The notes: a model not told the origin generated them from the sequence alone. Counted from the stretch's first letter, positions 9,072 to 17,970 are shown. The stretch: DNA of 64,000 nt from Thermoplasmata archaeon UBA61 (GCA_002503985.1 DASW01000001.1:48113-112112); one strand, 5' to 3'. Numbers and translations are program-made.

Positions 9072-9123
9072 CCTTAAGAAGCAACCTCTCCGTCGAGGCT
9101 CCCGGTAGCGGGGGCACTTCTCC

Positions 9124-9501
9124 ATGAGCAAAAGCGGCATTCTCCGGCGACACCACGGGTCCGATACACTGGAAGAAGGGACGTTCCTTGACCTCGGCGC
9201 GATGAGCTTCGAGGACGAGGCCGGCGCGCTCGCCGGTCAGAAGGGGACCGTTCGGCTGGCGGAGATCATCCGCTTCGAGGACCTGCACGGGATCTCGAAG
9301 CTCGCCTACCAGGGCGACATCATTCTGCTCGACTATACGTCCATCTCGAACGACCAGATGGCCGTGAAGAGAATGAGCATCGACCTCAAGAACATCGCGA
9401 AGGATACGGGTGGCGATGTCGCTGGGATCGCAAAGAACCTGCTCGCCATCACGCCTGCCGGAATTCGCATCGACCGACAGAAGATTCGACCCTCGTTCTA
9501 G
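9124..9501 (+). CDS. sepF: SepF, archaeal cell division protein
   Basis: The 125-residue protein carries the SepF core: EIIRFEDLHGISKLAYQGD, ILLDYTSIS, then GGDVAGIAKNLLAITPAGI. In archaea SepF anchors FtsZ filaments to the membrane at the division site. FtsZ is not in the window. A variable N-terminus of about 25 residues precedes the core; the usual amphipathic membrane helix is not obvious, though the basic start (SKSGILRRHH) could serve. Confidence 0.88.
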   Translation: MSKSGILRRHHGSDTLEEGTFLDLGAMSFEDEAGALAGQKGTVRLAEIIRFEDLHGISKLAYQGDIILLDYTSISNDQMAVKRMSIDLKNIAKDTGGDVAGIAKNLLAITPAGIRIDRQKIRPSF

Positions 9502-9522
9502 GCACGGGCCGACCGAGGGACC

Positions 9523-11055
9523 ATGAAGGTCCAGGTCGACCGCCGCGACGGCCTCACGGCCGCGGCGGACATCACGGCGAGCGGCGTCTTCGAGCGCCCC
9601 GAGAAGGACGACACGTTCCCCCGGACACTCCAGAAGGAGGACGAGGCGACCCGCGGGCTCATCAAGGCCGCTTGGGCTCGAAAGGAGGTCAAGGGGAAGC
9701 GGAAGGAGCTCACCGTCTTCCACCGACCGGACGGCAAGGGCCGCATCGCGCTCATCGGCCTCGGCCCGCACGCGAAGTACACCCCCGACGTCGTTCGGCG
9801 CGCGGCGGCCGAGGTCGTTCGGGGCTTCAAGGGGAAAGGGGCCCGGACGGTCGCTTTCCGCTTGGGCTCGTTCGTGGTCGACAACGTCCGCAGCGAGGCG
9901 GCGGTCGCCGCCCTCACGGACGGAGCCATCCTGGGCAACTACGAGTTCCAGAAGTATAAGTCGACGAGCGAGGGCGGCGTCGAGGACGCCAGCATCCACC
10001 TCGGTGAGGAGTTCTCGCGGGACGAGGCGGCCCTCAAGAAGATCGTGAACGACCAGGCGACAATCGACGACGTGGTCGTCTGGACCCGGGACATCGCGAA
10101 CCTGCCGGCCGACACGGCCTCCCCGGAGCGCCTCGCAGAAGAGGCGGTCGCGCTCGGCAAGGAGTTCGGGCTCAAGGTCAGCGTCTTCGACGAGAAGAAG
10201 CTCGCCGAGATGGGATGCGGGGGGATCCTCGCGGTCGGCAGCGGCTCGTCCGGCCACCCACCGCGCATGGTCGTCCTCGAGTACCCCGGTGGGGCCCGTC
10301 GCGGACGGACGGTCGCCGTGGTCGGCAAGGGGATCACGTTCGACTCGGGCGGGATCTCGATCAAGCCCGCGATGAGCATGCAGGAGATGAAGTTCGACAA
10401 GTCGGGGGCGGTCGCCGTCCTCGGCATCCTGCGCGCGGCGGCGACGCTGAAGGTCCCACCCCGCGTGATCGGGGTCATGTGCTGCGCGGAGAACGTCCCG
10501 AGCGGGACCTCCTACCGGCCGGGCGACGTGGTCCGCTCGTTCAACGGAAAGACGATCGAGGTCATCAACACCGACGCCGAGGGCCGTGTCGTCCTATCGG
10601 ACGGGCTCGGGTACGTCGTCAAGCAGTACCGCCCCGACGAGGTGATTGACCTCGCGACGCTGACCGGGGCCCAGGTGGTCTCGCTCGGCGACGACACCGC
10701 CGGGCTCGTCTCCAACGACGAGAAGCTGGCCCAAGGGCTCCTCCTCGCCTCGGCGGCGACGGGCGAGCCGGTCTGGCATATGCCGCTCACCGACTACCAC
10801 CGGGAGCTCGTGAAGAGCGAGATCGCGGACGTCCGCAACTCGACCGAGATCGCGGTCGCCGGGATGCTGACCGCCGCCGCGTTCCTCGAGACGTTCGTGG
10901 GCACGACCCCGTGGGCGCACCTCGACATCGCCGGACCGGCCTACACCACGGCCAAGACCCGCAAGTACCAGCCGGCGTACCAGAACATCGGCGCAACCGC
11001 GTTCGGGGTCCGACTCGTGACCCGGTACCTGGAGACCGCGCCTCCGCGAGGCTGA
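9523..11055 (+). CDS. pepA: Leucyl aminopeptidase (M17)
   Basis: This 510-residue M17 metallopeptidase removes N-terminal residues from peptides, probably finishing breakdown by the proteasome. The C-terminal catalytic half has the two-metal site: GKGITFDSGGISIKP (Lys and Asp ligands), DKSGA and the family signature NTDAEGRVVLSD near 349. The N-terminal macrodomain-like half is typical. It starts 21 bases after sepF. Confidence 0.95.
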   Translation: MKVQVDRRDGLTAAADITASGVFERPEKDDTFPRTLQKEDEATRGLIKAAWARKEVKGKRKELTVFHRPDGKGRIALIGLGPHAKYTPDVVRRAAAEVVRGFKGKGARTVAFRLGSFVVDNVRSEAAVAALTDGAILGNYEFQKYKSTSEGGVEDASIHLGEEFSRDEAALKKIVNDQATIDDVVVWTRDIANLPADTASPERLAEEAVALGKEFGLKVSVFDEKKLAEMGCGGILAVGSGSSGHPPRMVVLEYPGGARRGRTVAVVGKGITFDSGGISIKPAMSMQEMKFDKSGAVAVLGILRAAATLKVPPRVIGVMCCAENVPSGTSYRPGDVVRSFNGKTIEVINTDAEGRVVLSDGLGYVVKQYRPDEVIDLATLTGAQVVSLGDDTAGLVSNDEKLAQGLLLASAATGEPVWHMPLTDYHRELVKSEIADVRNSTEIAVAGMLTAAAFLETFVGTTPWAHLDIAGPAYTTAKTRKYQPAYQNIGATAFGVRLVTRYLETAPPRG

Positions 11056-11132
11056 ACCATCCTGTTGGGACGCGGTCCTCCCGACGGGGGAAGGGAGCGA
11101 CGGGCGGAAGTAACGTCGATTCCTACCCGAGC

Positions 11133-11333
11133 ATGGCACGCCGCGACTGGAGACCGGTGATTTGGTCCGCGTGCCTCGCGGCGGCGGTCACGCTCGCCGT
11201 TGGGATCACTGTATGGGTGTACGTCACTGGAAAGGTCACGGGTTGGGTCTTCCAGTTTGCCAACGGCGCGATCTTCGTGTGCATTCTCTGGGCCGTGAGT
11301 TGCGTGGCGGTCTTGCGAAGCCTCCGAGGCTGA
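11133..11333 (+). CDS. Small two-helix membrane protein
   Basis: A 66-residue protein starting at ATG 11133. After a basic N-terminus (MARRDWRP) two hydrophobic stretches are seen, about residues 9-31 (VIWSACLAAAVTLAVGITVW) and 38-60 (WVFQFANGAIFVCILWAVSC), which would form a membrane hairpin. I do not recognise a family. It sits between pepA and the convergent HerA-like gene. Confidence 0.55.
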   Translation: MARRDWRPVIWSACLAAAVTLAVGITVWVYVTGKVTGWVFQFANGAIFVCILWAVSCVAVLRSLRG

Positions 11334-11374
11334 TTCCTGATCCCGGCACTCAGAACCAGGTCCAAACGGGCCCG

Positions 11375-12835
11375 TCAGGCCGCGACGATCTGAACGCTTT
11401 CCCCGCCGTGGCGGGTAGAACGGGGACGGACCTCGCAAAAGAGCGGCGTGTGGTAGCCGCCGCCGGTGATGAGGGCGACCCCGACGGGCAGCGACTGGAT
11501 CATCTCGGTCATCCCGTTCGTGAGCCCTTCGATCGACTGGGTGATCGCCTTCAGGTCTAGGGGGTTCGTGACCTGAAGGATCAGCTGGGTGTTGCACTGC
11601 GAGAGGACGTTCTTGTCGATGCGGGCCGCGCGCTGGGTGACGACGCACAGGCCGAGGCCGAACTTCCGCCCTTCGCTCGCGATGTTCTTCAGGATCCGCG
11701 AGCTCGTCACCTGACCCTGCTGGGGGGCGAAGTTGTGCGCCTCCTCGATGACGAGGAAGAGCGGCGGGATCTTCCCCCGTTTGCGGTTGTCGAAGAGGGT
11801 CGAGGCGATCCGAGCGACCACGAGCTCCGCGACGTCGGGCGCCACCCCGCGCAGGTTGATGAGGGTCGCATCGCCCTCCTTCACGAGCTCGTTCAGGCTC
11901 GTTCCCTGAGGGCCGAGGAGCTTCGTCTGCTCGACGTACTCGAGCCGCTCGTGGAGCGTCTCCGCGACGGCTCCCTCGCCCGCCTCGGCCGCGCGGACGA
12001 GGTCATGGACGGTGAAGTCGGGCGTGCTGATGCTGACGCGCTCGATGATCTGTTTGAGGGGAGGGAGGAACGTCTTCACGTTCGTCAGCCCCATGAAGAC
12101 GAGGAGCTCGCGCGGGTCGAGGTGGCGGAGCGAGAAGGTGAGCGGCTTCGCTCCCGGGTTGAGCGTCGCGTCGGGGGAGAACTCCCGGACCTGCTTGGCG
12201 AACCCCTGGGCGGAGACGCCGAAGCGCGCATGCCCGCCGTTCGGCTCCGAGGAGAAGCGCAGGGAGCCGTACTCCCCGTGCGGGTCGATGACGACGCACG
12301 TCACCTTGTGCCGGAGCAGCTCCTCGATGAGGACGCCCAAGAGGTAGCTCTTCCCGCCGCCCGTCTTGGCGAGCACGCTCACGTGCCGCTGGACGAGCTG
12401 GTTGATGTCGAGCTCGACGTGGATCGCGTGGTTCCGCAGCAGTCCCACGTACGCGCCGGAGTTCGGCCGGTGCTTCAGGCCGAGGACCTCGGCGATGAGC
12501 GGTTCATCGGCCCGGAAGACGTGGGCCCCCGGTCGGAACGGGATGGTGGGGATCTTCACGACCCCCCGTGCGTCCCGATAGCCGATGATTCGGACCAGGC
12601 CGAGCAGGTTCTCGTGGATCGGCGCCTCTTCCGTCGGCTTGAGCGCTCCGGCCGCCTCGAGCCCGAGGTCGCTTTTGCGCTTCAGGTCGTCCAGCTGGCA
12701 GAGGACCTTCCCGTGGAGCTCGTCGTCGACCGCCAGGTAATCGCCCCGTTCGACGGGCTGGGAAAGGCTGAGGTGGAACTGACCCAGCCCTACGTCGCCG
12801 TAGATGCGGCCGACCTCGTCCACGGCCCGAATCAT
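11375..12835 (-). CDS. HerA-like hexameric ATPase (DUF87)
   Basis: The 486-residue protein has an N-terminal HAS-barrel region followed by a HerA/FtsK-type ATPase: Walker A AKTGGGKSY with Lys162, and Walker B FLVIEEAHNFAP near 367-378. HerA pairs with the NurA nuclease in archaeal DNA end resection, but no nurA is beside it, so it may be a HerA paralogue with another role in DNA translocation. It is transcribed away from the coiled-coil gene at 12961. Confidence 0.88.
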   Translation of the reverse strand: MIRAVDEVGRIYGDVGLGQFHLSLSQPVERGDYLAVDDELHGKVLCQLDDLKRKSDLGLEAAGALKPTEEAPIHENLLGLVRIIGYRDARGVVKIPTIPFRPGAHVFRADEPLIAEVLGLKHRPNSGAYVGLLRNHAIHVELDINQLVQRHVSVLAKTGGGKSYLLGVLIEELLRHKVTCVVIDPHGEYGSLRFSSEPNGGHARFGVSAQGFAKQVREFSPDATLNPGAKPLTFSLRHLDPRELLVFMGLTNVKTFLPPLKQIIERVSISTPDFTVHDLVRAAEAGEGAVAETLHERLEYVEQTKLLGPQGTSLNELVKEGDATLINLRGVAPDVAELVVARIASTLFDNRKRGKIPPLFLVIEEAHNFAPQQGQVTSSRILKNIASEGRKFGLGLCVVTQRAARIDKNVLSQCNTQLILQVTNPLDLKAITQSIEGLTNGMTEMIQSLPVGVALITGGGYHTPLFCEVRPRSTRHGGESVQIVAA

Positions 12836-12896
12836 CGAGAGTCGCGGTTATTAGACTGACGCGGCAGGAGAAAGCACGGTCGGCGTGCCGCGGAAG

Positions 12897-12906
12897 CCTT
12901 TATATC
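12897..12906 (+). promoter_or_regulatory. TATA box for the coiled-coil gene
   Basis: CTTTATATCG lies about 60 bases before the GTG at 12961, in the 125-base divergent gap with the HerA-like gene. It is a good archaeal TATA match. Confidence 0.55.
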
Positions 12907-12960
12907 GCGCACTTCTGTCGAAACTTTCCCCGACCCAGGACGTGCTCCTACGGCGGAACG

Positions 12961-13830
12961 GTGGCCTTGAGCGACGCGATCGAAGAACTTGAACGGAAGC
13001 GGGCTGAATCTAACGCGAAAGCCGATGAGTCGCGCGCGAAGCGTGACCGGCTGAACGCGGAAGCCCGAACGACGGCGGAGACCCGGTCCCGCATCCTGGA
13101 CGAGCTCCACGACAAGAGCGCCGAGGCCCAGGACCATCGGCGGCTCCGCGACACCTTCAACACGCAGGTCCGCGAGGAAAAGCGGCTGCGCGAAGAGTGG
13201 AACCACAAGTTCCAGGAGCTGGGGGACAAGGTCCAGGAGCTGAAGCGGACCCGTCAGCCGAGGGCCGGGGCCGTGCCCGTCTGGCGGCTCCGCAAGGAGC
13301 TCAAGGAGCTCGAGTTCCGGCACATGACCACGGCGCTCACCGGTGAGCAGGAGAAGCGGCTCATCGAGGAGATGAAGCGCCTCGAGGCCTCGATCCGGGA
13401 GCAGGACGAACAGCTCCGCCAGGACCCCGAGGTCGAGCAAACCCTGAAGGAGTTCACCGAAGCGCGAACGGAGGCCGAGACCCACCACGCCGCGGTGGGG
13501 AAGTTCGCCGAGGACGCCCAGCGCGAGCACGAGGCGATGGTCGTGCTGTACGAGTCCGTGGACGCGCTCCGCCGCCAGGCGGACGAGGTCCAGACCCACC
13601 TCCTCGAGGTGAAGGCCCAGGCGGACGAGGCGCACCGCGCCCACATCGCCGCGATCGAAGAGGTCCGGGACATCGAGAAGATGCTCTACGCGGCCCGCGG
13701 CGGTCGCGCTCCGCAGACGTGGGGCGAGGCCGAGCCGCCGAAGGAAGAGGATTTCCTCGCCCGACTGAAGAAGGGCGAGAAGGTATCGACCGAGGACCTG
13801 CTCGAGCTCCAGAAGAGCGGGCGCCCGTAG
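12961..13830 (+). CDS. Archaeal coiled-coil protein (COG1340-like)
   Basis: 289 residues, almost entirely charged heptad-rich helix from residue 5 to about 240, rich in Glu, Arg, Lys and Ala, without a signal peptide or catalytic motif. It resembles the soluble archaeal coiled-coil family COG1340. The tail (about 245-289) is less regular. The start is GTG. The next gene, a HAD hydrolase, starts 14 bases later, so they are probably co-transcribed. Function is unknown. Confidence 0.75.
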   Translation: MALSDAIEELERKRAESNAKADESRAKRDRLNAEARTTAETRSRILDELHDKSAEAQDHRRLRDTFNTQVREEKRLREEWNHKFQELGDKVQELKRTRQPRAGAVPVWRLRKELKELEFRHMTTALTGEQEKRLIEEMKRLEASIREQDEQLRQDPEVEQTLKEFTEARTEAETHHAAVGKFAEDAQREHEAMVVLYESVDALRRQADEVQTHLLEVKAQADEAHRAHIAAIEEVRDIEKMLYAARGGRAPQTWGEAEPPKEEDFLARLKKGEKVSTEDLLELQKSGRP

Positions 13831-13843
13831 TGTCGCACCGACC

Positions 13844-14599
13844 GTGACGCTCTCCTACGGTCCTCACGAGGTCGACGCCGTACTGTTCGACCTCGACGAC
13901 GTGCTCGTCCCGTTCCAAACGCCGGCCGCCTGGCAGTGGGCCTGGCGTCCCCAAGGCCCCGTGCTGGGCGACCGTCGGGTGAAGGCCGCGGTCCGTCGGT
14001 CCCTCAAGAGCTGGGACCGCCGTCGCTGGCAGGGCCTCACCGGAAAGGCCCCGCCCGCCGACGCGGAGGCCCTCCGGGAGCATCTCGCGAACGCGCTCGC
14101 GACCGTCGCGGGACACCCTCTCCCCCTCCCCGAGACCGAGGCGGTCGTGCGCCGCTTCTTGCGTCCCGCGGGCGAGGTCGAGCGGTACGAGGACGTTCCG
14201 CGCGCCCTCGACCGTCTGCGGGCGCGTGGCATCAAGTTCGGGGCGGTGACCCCCCTCCCCGCGGAATCCGCCCGCTGGCTCCTCCACCGGTGCGGCCTTC
14301 CCGAGACCCTCTTGCTCGGCTCGGGGGACGGCCCGGGACCCTGCGTCCCGGACCGGTCCGCGTTCCGGGCCGCGGCCGAGGCGCTGGGCGTGCCTCACGA
14401 GCGGGTCGCGTACGTCGGCGACCTCTTCTGGAGCGATGTACGGGCCGCGGCGCGCGCCGGTCTACCGTCCGTGCTGCTCGACCGCCGGGACGCGTGGCCG
14501 AAGGTGCTGACCGGGCGGCTGACCACCCTGGCCGTGCTCGAGTCCACGCTCGCGGCCGGGGGCTCCCCGACCGAGGCCGAAGGGACCGAAGGGGAGTGA
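13844..14599 (+). CDS. HAD superfamily hydrolase
   Basis: HAD motif I is VLFDLDDVLV (residues 13-22), with the nucleophile Asp and the general acid Asp two residues later. A late GDLFWSDV matches motif IV. A helical cap lies between. The fold hydrolyses small phosphate esters, but the substrate cannot be told. 251 residues; GTG start; probable operon with the coiled-coil gene. Confidence 0.82.
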   Translation: MTLSYGPHEVDAVLFDLDDVLVPFQTPAAWQWAWRPQGPVLGDRRVKAAVRRSLKSWDRRRWQGLTGKAPPADAEALREHLANALATVAGHPLPLPETEAVVRRFLRPAGEVERYEDVPRALDRLRARGIKFGAVTPLPAESARWLLHRCGLPETLLLGSGDGPGPCVPDRSAFRAAAEALGVPHERVAYVGDLFWSDVRAAARAGLPSVLLDRRDAWPKVLTGRLTTLAVLESTLAAGGSPTEAEGTEGE

Positions 14600-14628
14600 C
14601 GGGCCGACCCACCGCCGCTCGACTGATA

Positions 14629-14638
14629 ACATATATAC
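14629..14638 (+). promoter_or_regulatory. TATA box for the V4R-Roadblock operon
   Basis: ACATATATAC lies about 25-30 bases before the GTG at 14659 and ATG at 14665, the right distance for a leaderless or near-leaderless transcript. Confidence 0.65.
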
Positions 14639-14664
14639 AGACCACGTTGGTGCGACCCGTGTCC

Positions 14665-15066
14665 ATGCGGTCCGTCAAGATCGACCAGACCGAGCTCCAC
14701 CAGATTATGGAGCTGTACGAGAGCGTGATGTCGCATGCGTGCCACGGACTGTTCTTCAAGGAGGGATCGGTCATCGGATCGGCGATGGCCGAGGAGGCCC
14801 TCAAGGACCGGGCGCACTATTTCGACCGCGTCGCCCATCTGTTGAAGGAACGGGGATGGGTCGAGGAGGTCACCTTCTCCGACCCGGAAGTGGTCGTGAA
14901 AGGGTCGATCGAGGTCGCCCCGAGCGACATCCCGACCTGCCACCGTCTCCGGGGCATGCTTCGCGAGTTCTACGAACGTTTTAAAGGGGGGCGCGTTAAA
15001 TGCACTGAGGAGATGTGCTCTAGCACCGGGTCCCCCGAGTGCCGCTTCCGGATCGAGGAGCTGTAA
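14665..15066 (+). CDS. V4R-domain protein
   Basis: This 133-residue protein looks like a standalone V4R (4-vinyl reductase) domain. It has a helical front half and a conserved cysteine-rich end (VKCTEEMCSSTGSPECRF). V4R domains bind small hydrophobic ligands or metals and act as sensors. The ATG at 14665 is chosen; an in-frame GTG lies 6 bases upstream. The Roadblock gene follows after 13-16 bases, so the two form a probable operon and may make a ligand-sensing and GTPase-regulating pair. Confidence 0.72.
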   Translation: MRSVKIDQTELHQIMELYESVMSHACHGLFFKEGSVIGSAMAEEALKDRAHYFDRVAHLLKERGWVEEVTFSDPEVVVKGSIEVAPSDIPTCHRLRGMLREFYERFKGGRVKCTEEMCSSTGSPECRFRIEEL

Positions 15067-15079
15067 GGAGGGGAATGAA

Positions 15080-15439
15080 GTGATGGCGACGGGAAACGTA
15101 GGGGCAGTCGTAAAGGACCTCAAAACCCGCATCGGCGGGATCGCGACCGCCCTGGTCTCGCGCGATGGCCTCGTCCTCTACGCGGACGTGCCCACCGGGG
15201 TCTACACCGAGACGTTCGCGATCATGTGCGCCACCATCCTCGGAGCGGCCGCCACCGCCAACACGGAGCTCAACCGAGCCCCGCCCGAGCGGATCGTGAT
15301 CGAGGGGAACGACTCCAAGACGATCATCGTGGGGAGCGGCAAGAAGGCCCTCCTCGTCGCCGTCGTCGACCAGACCGCGGACCTGACGAAGGTCCTCGCC
15401 GAGGTCGTCAAGGTCGCCGACCTCCTGAAAGCGAACTGA
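15080..15439 (+). CDS. Roadblock/LC7 domain protein
   Basis: A 119-residue single Roadblock/LC7 domain: opening helix, IGGIATALVSRDGLVLYADV, then the second strand set IIVGSGKKALLVAVV and a final helix. Such proteins dimerise and regulate small Ras-like GTPases (MglB-like). No GTPase gene is next to it. GTG 15080 is followed at once by ATG 15083, and the Shine-Dalgarno AAGGAGGGG fits either. It is paired with the V4R gene. Confidence 0.85.
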   Translation: MMATGNVGAVVKDLKTRIGGIATALVSRDGLVLYADVPTGVYTETFAIMCATILGAAATANTELNRAPPERIVIEGNDSKTIIVGSGKKALLVAVVDQTADLTKVLAEVVKVADLLKAN

Positions 15440-15494
15440 ACTAACTAACTAAGCACCTACCCGACGGACGGGAGGGGCTCGACGGCCCCGGGCG

Positions 15495-15516
15495 TTCTCT
15501 TTCTCTCTCTTTCTTG
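15495..15516 (+). terminator. Pyrimidine-run terminator
   Basis: A 22-base run of only T and C (TTCTCTTTCTCTCTCTTTCT and onward) follows the Roadblock gene, where it meets a convergent gene. Archaeal termination commonly uses such T-rich tracts. Confidence 0.4.
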
Positions 15517-15517
15517 C

Positions 15518-16369
15518 TCACGTCGGCGACGCGCTAGGCTCCGGTGCCTTGCGCTCGGAAGCCAATCGGTGGGAGCTTCCTGTGGCGACGCGGCTGGTGT
15601 ACCCGGCGAGCGCCGCCGTGAGGCGAGCCCACGCCATGACCCCGCGCTGGTCCACGATCAGCTGACGGAGCCGATAGCGCCCCCACAGGCTGCCGTGCTT
15701 CTCCGTGAGCTGCTTTCGGCCGTAGCCGTTCCAGAACGCCTGCATGAGGAACCGAAGGAACGTGGTGCGCATGTGGTGGTAGACGACCGCCTCCGGCCGG
15801 TAGACGATCGTGGCCCCGGCCTGCACGGCCCGCATGTTGAGGTCGATGTCCTCCGCGGTGATGAACCGCGTATCGAACCCTCCCAGGCTCACGAACAGCT
15901 CTCGGCGGTAGGCGAGGTTGCACGAGGGGAACGTGACGTCGAACCCTTTCTGCAGCAGCTCGACCCGCTCGAGCTGGCCATAGCGATGCTTCCCCACGAC
16001 GGCTGTGCGACCGGCTACTACGGGGGACCGGGTAAGGCCCTCCCGCAGGCGCTTCAGCCACTGGGAGTCCGCGAAGCAATCGCCGTCGATGAACGCAATG
16101 AACTCCCCGCGGGCCTCGTCCACGCCCGCGTTCCGGCCGACCCCACGCGACCCCGACCGCTCGAAGACCCGGAGGATGCCGGGGTGACGGGCCGAGAACG
16201 CCTCGGCCGCTTCCCGGGTGCCGTCGCGGCTCTCGGAGTCGACGAGGACGACCTCGAACGGGCCGTCCTGAACGAGGAGGCTCTCGAGGAGCTGGTCGAT
16301 GTGCAGCGCTTCGTTACGGACGGTGATGACGACCGAAACGAGCGGGGGCGGGGACGGGTTACTTCCCAA
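15518..16369 (-). CDS. Family 2 glycosyltransferase
   Basis: A GT-A fold glycosyltransferase of 283 residues. It shows VSVVITVRNEALHI at the start, the metal-binding DGDCF (DXD-like) near residue 95, and FITAEDIDLNMR (the ED acceptor-base motif) near 170. No membrane segments are clear, so it probably uses a nucleotide sugar at the inner membrane face. A role in glycosylating surface proteins or lipids is inference. It overlaps the PRC-barrel gene by 11 bases. Confidence 0.87.
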   Translation of the reverse strand: MGSNPSPPPLVSVVITVRNEALHIDQLLESLLVQDGPFEVVLVDSESRDGTREAAEAFSARHPGILRVFERSGSRGVGRNAGVDEARGEFIAFIDGDCFADSQWLKRLREGLTRSPVVAGRTAVVGKHRYGQLERVELLQKGFDVTFPSCNLAYRRELFVSLGGFDTRFITAEDIDLNMRAVQAGATIVYRPEAVVYHHMRTTFLRFLMQAFWNGYGRKQLTEKHGSLWGRYRLRQLIVDQRGVMAWARLTAALAGYTSRVATGSSHRLASERKAPEPSASPT

Positions 16370-16601
16370 TGTCCATCACGACGACGTCCTTCACCGCGCG
16401 CATGCTCTTGAAGGGGAGCACGAGCCGGCCCGACGCGTCGCTCTGGAACAGGCGCTGTTCGACGTCCTCGCTCGGCGTCACGAGGACGTGGGCAATCCCG
16501 CCCGTCAACGTGTCGACGACGAAGTTGTCGATCATGCCCAGGATCTGGCCGTCGTTCGTCATCACGGTCTTTCCTCGGAGTTCGGTGAGGAACTTACGCA
16601 T
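16359..16601 (-). CDS. PRC-barrel domain protein
   Basis: An 80-residue standalone PRC-barrel: RGKTVMTNDGQILGMIDNFVVD, then the strands of GGIAHVLVTP and RLVLPFKSMRAVKDVVVMDI. Archaeal short PRC-barrel proteins are common; some bind FtsZ/SepF in division (CdpB in haloarchaea), others act in RNA processing. Given SepF in this window a division role is possible but unproven. ATG 16601 is chosen because a TATA box lies about 35 bases before it; a longer frame upstream has no support. Confidence 0.8.
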   Translation of the reverse strand: MRKFLTELRGKTVMTNDGQILGMIDNFVVDTLTGGIAHVLVTPSEDVEQRLFQSDASGRLVLPFKSMRAVKDVVVMDIGK

Positions 16602-16634
16602 AGGGAGGGCCTCGAGCGCCGATGGCGGGCTGGC

Positions 16635-16644
16635 GTATTTAACC
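16635..16644 (-). promoter_or_regulatory. TATA box for the PRC-barrel gene
   Basis: On the minus strand GGTTAAATAC lies about 35 bases before the ATG at 16601. Confidence 0.55.
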
Positions 16645-16731
16645 GTTGGCCGGTAATGGAAGCGCAGGAGCGCTCGACCGGACCACCGGCGACCGGTGGG
16701 CGTCGTTCCGGCATCTCTCGAAGCGGCAACG

Positions 16732-16740
16732 CTTATATGA
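16732..16740 (+). promoter_or_regulatory. TATA box for the rpl18e operon
   Basis: CTTATATGA lies about 30 bases before the ATG of rpl18e at 16768. Confidence 0.65.
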
Positions 16741-16767
16741 GCCACCCGGGTCGAGGGCGTCCCGCCC

Positions 16768-17133
16768 ATGGCCCATCCCATTCCTAAGGACAATTCGGAG
16801 CTCGTCCGGCTCATCGTTGAGCTGCGCCGGGCAGCGCGTTCGAACGAGGCCCCGATCTGGGCTTCGGTCGCGGAGCGCCTGGAACGTCCCCGACACCAAG
16901 TGACCCCCGTGAACGTGGGCCATCTCGAGCGGCTGACCGAGGCCGGCGAGACCGTCATCGTCCCCGGAAAGCTCCTTTCCGAAGGGCGGCTCTCGAAGAA
17001 GCTCACCGTCGCCGCCTTCGCCTACTCGAAAGAGGCCCGGACGAAGATCCACGCGGCCGGCGGGGTCGCGATCACCGTCAGCGACCTTCTCAAGACCAAG
17101 CCCGACGGGGCAGGGGTGCGTCTCTTTGCCTAA
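16768..17133 (+). CDS. rpl18e: Ribosomal protein L18e
   Basis: 121 residues matching large-subunit protein eL18: PIPKDNSELVRLIVELRRA at the start, VPGKLLSEGRLSKKLTVAAF in the middle and a C-terminal GGVAITVSDLL. It heads the conserved archaeal cluster rpl18e-rpl13-rps9-rpoN, seen in order here. A TATA box precedes it. Confidence 0.95.
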   Translation: MAHPIPKDNSELVRLIVELRRAARSNEAPIWASVAERLERPRHQVTPVNVGHLERLTEAGETVIVPGKLLSEGRLSKKLTVAAFAYSKEARTKIHAAGGVAITVSDLLKTKPDGAGVRLFA

Positions 17134-17566
17134 CGCTCCGGCGCCGCCCGTCACGGTCGTGGATGCGACCGGCCTCGTCCTCGGCCGGGCCGCGAGCTTG
17201 ATCGCGAAGCGCCTTTTGAACGGCGAGACGATCGTCGTAGTGAACGCCGAGCAGAGCGTCGTGACTGGCGGTCGCTCGCAGGTGGTCGCCCACTACACCG
17301 AGGCCCGCGCCCGCGGCTCAGTCCGCAGCGGGCCGCACTTCCCCCGGTACGCCGACCGGATATTCCGCCGCACCGTCCGCGGCATGCTTCCGCACCTGCA
17401 GACCCGCGGCAAGGTCGCGTTCCGCCGCCTCCAGGTCCACATCGGGGTCCCGCCCGAGTACGCGGGGCATCCGACGGAGACGATCGAGGGCGCGAAGGCC
17501 CGGCCGACCCTCCGTCCGCCGGTCACGCTCGCCGAGATCACGAAGCTCCTGGGGGCCCGTGGATGA
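17126..17566 (+). CDS. rpl13: Ribosomal protein L13
   Basis: 146 residues of uL13: VVDATGLVLGRAASLIAKRLL, VVVNAEQSVVTGG and a middle RRTVRGMLPH. The TTG start at 17126 overlaps the end of rpl18e by 8 bases, implying translational coupling. It belongs to the large ribosomal subunit. Confidence 0.95.
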   Translation: MPNAPAPPVTVVDATGLVLGRAASLIAKRLLNGETIVVVNAEQSVVTGGRSQVVAHYTEARARGSVRSGPHFPRYADRIFRRTVRGMLPHLQTRGKVAFRRLQVHIGVPPEYAGHPTETIEGAKARPTLRPPVTLAEITKLLGARG

Positions 17567-17970
17567 AGGCCCCGACGATCGTCATGGCCACGGGTAAGCG
17601 CAAGACGGCGGTCGCCCGCGCCACCGTGCGAAAGGGAGCCGGTCGGGTCCGGTTCAACGACCGCCCGCTCGAGATCGTCGAGCCCGAGATCATCCGCCAG
17701 AAGGTCCAGGAACCGCTCTTGATGGTCGGGGACCGCGCGAAGAACCTCGACATCGCGGTCCACGTCGCGGGCGGGGGCTATGTCGGCCAGGCCTCGGCGG
17801 CACGGACGGCCGTGGCCCGCGGGCTCATCGCGTGGCTCAAGGACGACCAGCTGAAGGAGATGTTCAAGAGTTACGACCGTTCGCTCCTCGTGAACGACCC
17901 GCGCCGCAAGCTGCCGAAGCGCCCCGGCGGCCGCGGGGCCCGCAAGCGCCGGCAGAAGTCGTACCGCTGA
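17563..17970 (+). CDS. rps9: Ribosomal protein S9
   Basis: 135 residues of uS9: MATGKRKTAVARATVRKGAG, GGGYVGQASAARTAVARGL and the basic tail RKRRQKSYR that reaches the decoding site. The ATG overlaps the rpl13 stop (ATGA). Translation could instead begin at the Met in VMATGKRK; the ATGA overlap favours 17563. Confidence 0.96.
   Translation: MKAPTIVMATGKRKTAVARATVRKGAGRVRFNDRPLEIVEPEIIRQKVQEPLLMVGDRAKNLDIAVHVAGGGYVGQASAARTAVARGLIAWLKDDQLKEMFKSYDRSLLVNDPRRKLPKRPGGRGARKRRQKSYR

Noticed and set aside
15437..15454. CTAA tandem repeat after the Roadblock gene
   Set aside because: Only about three units overlapping the stop codon; too short to be a repeat of note.
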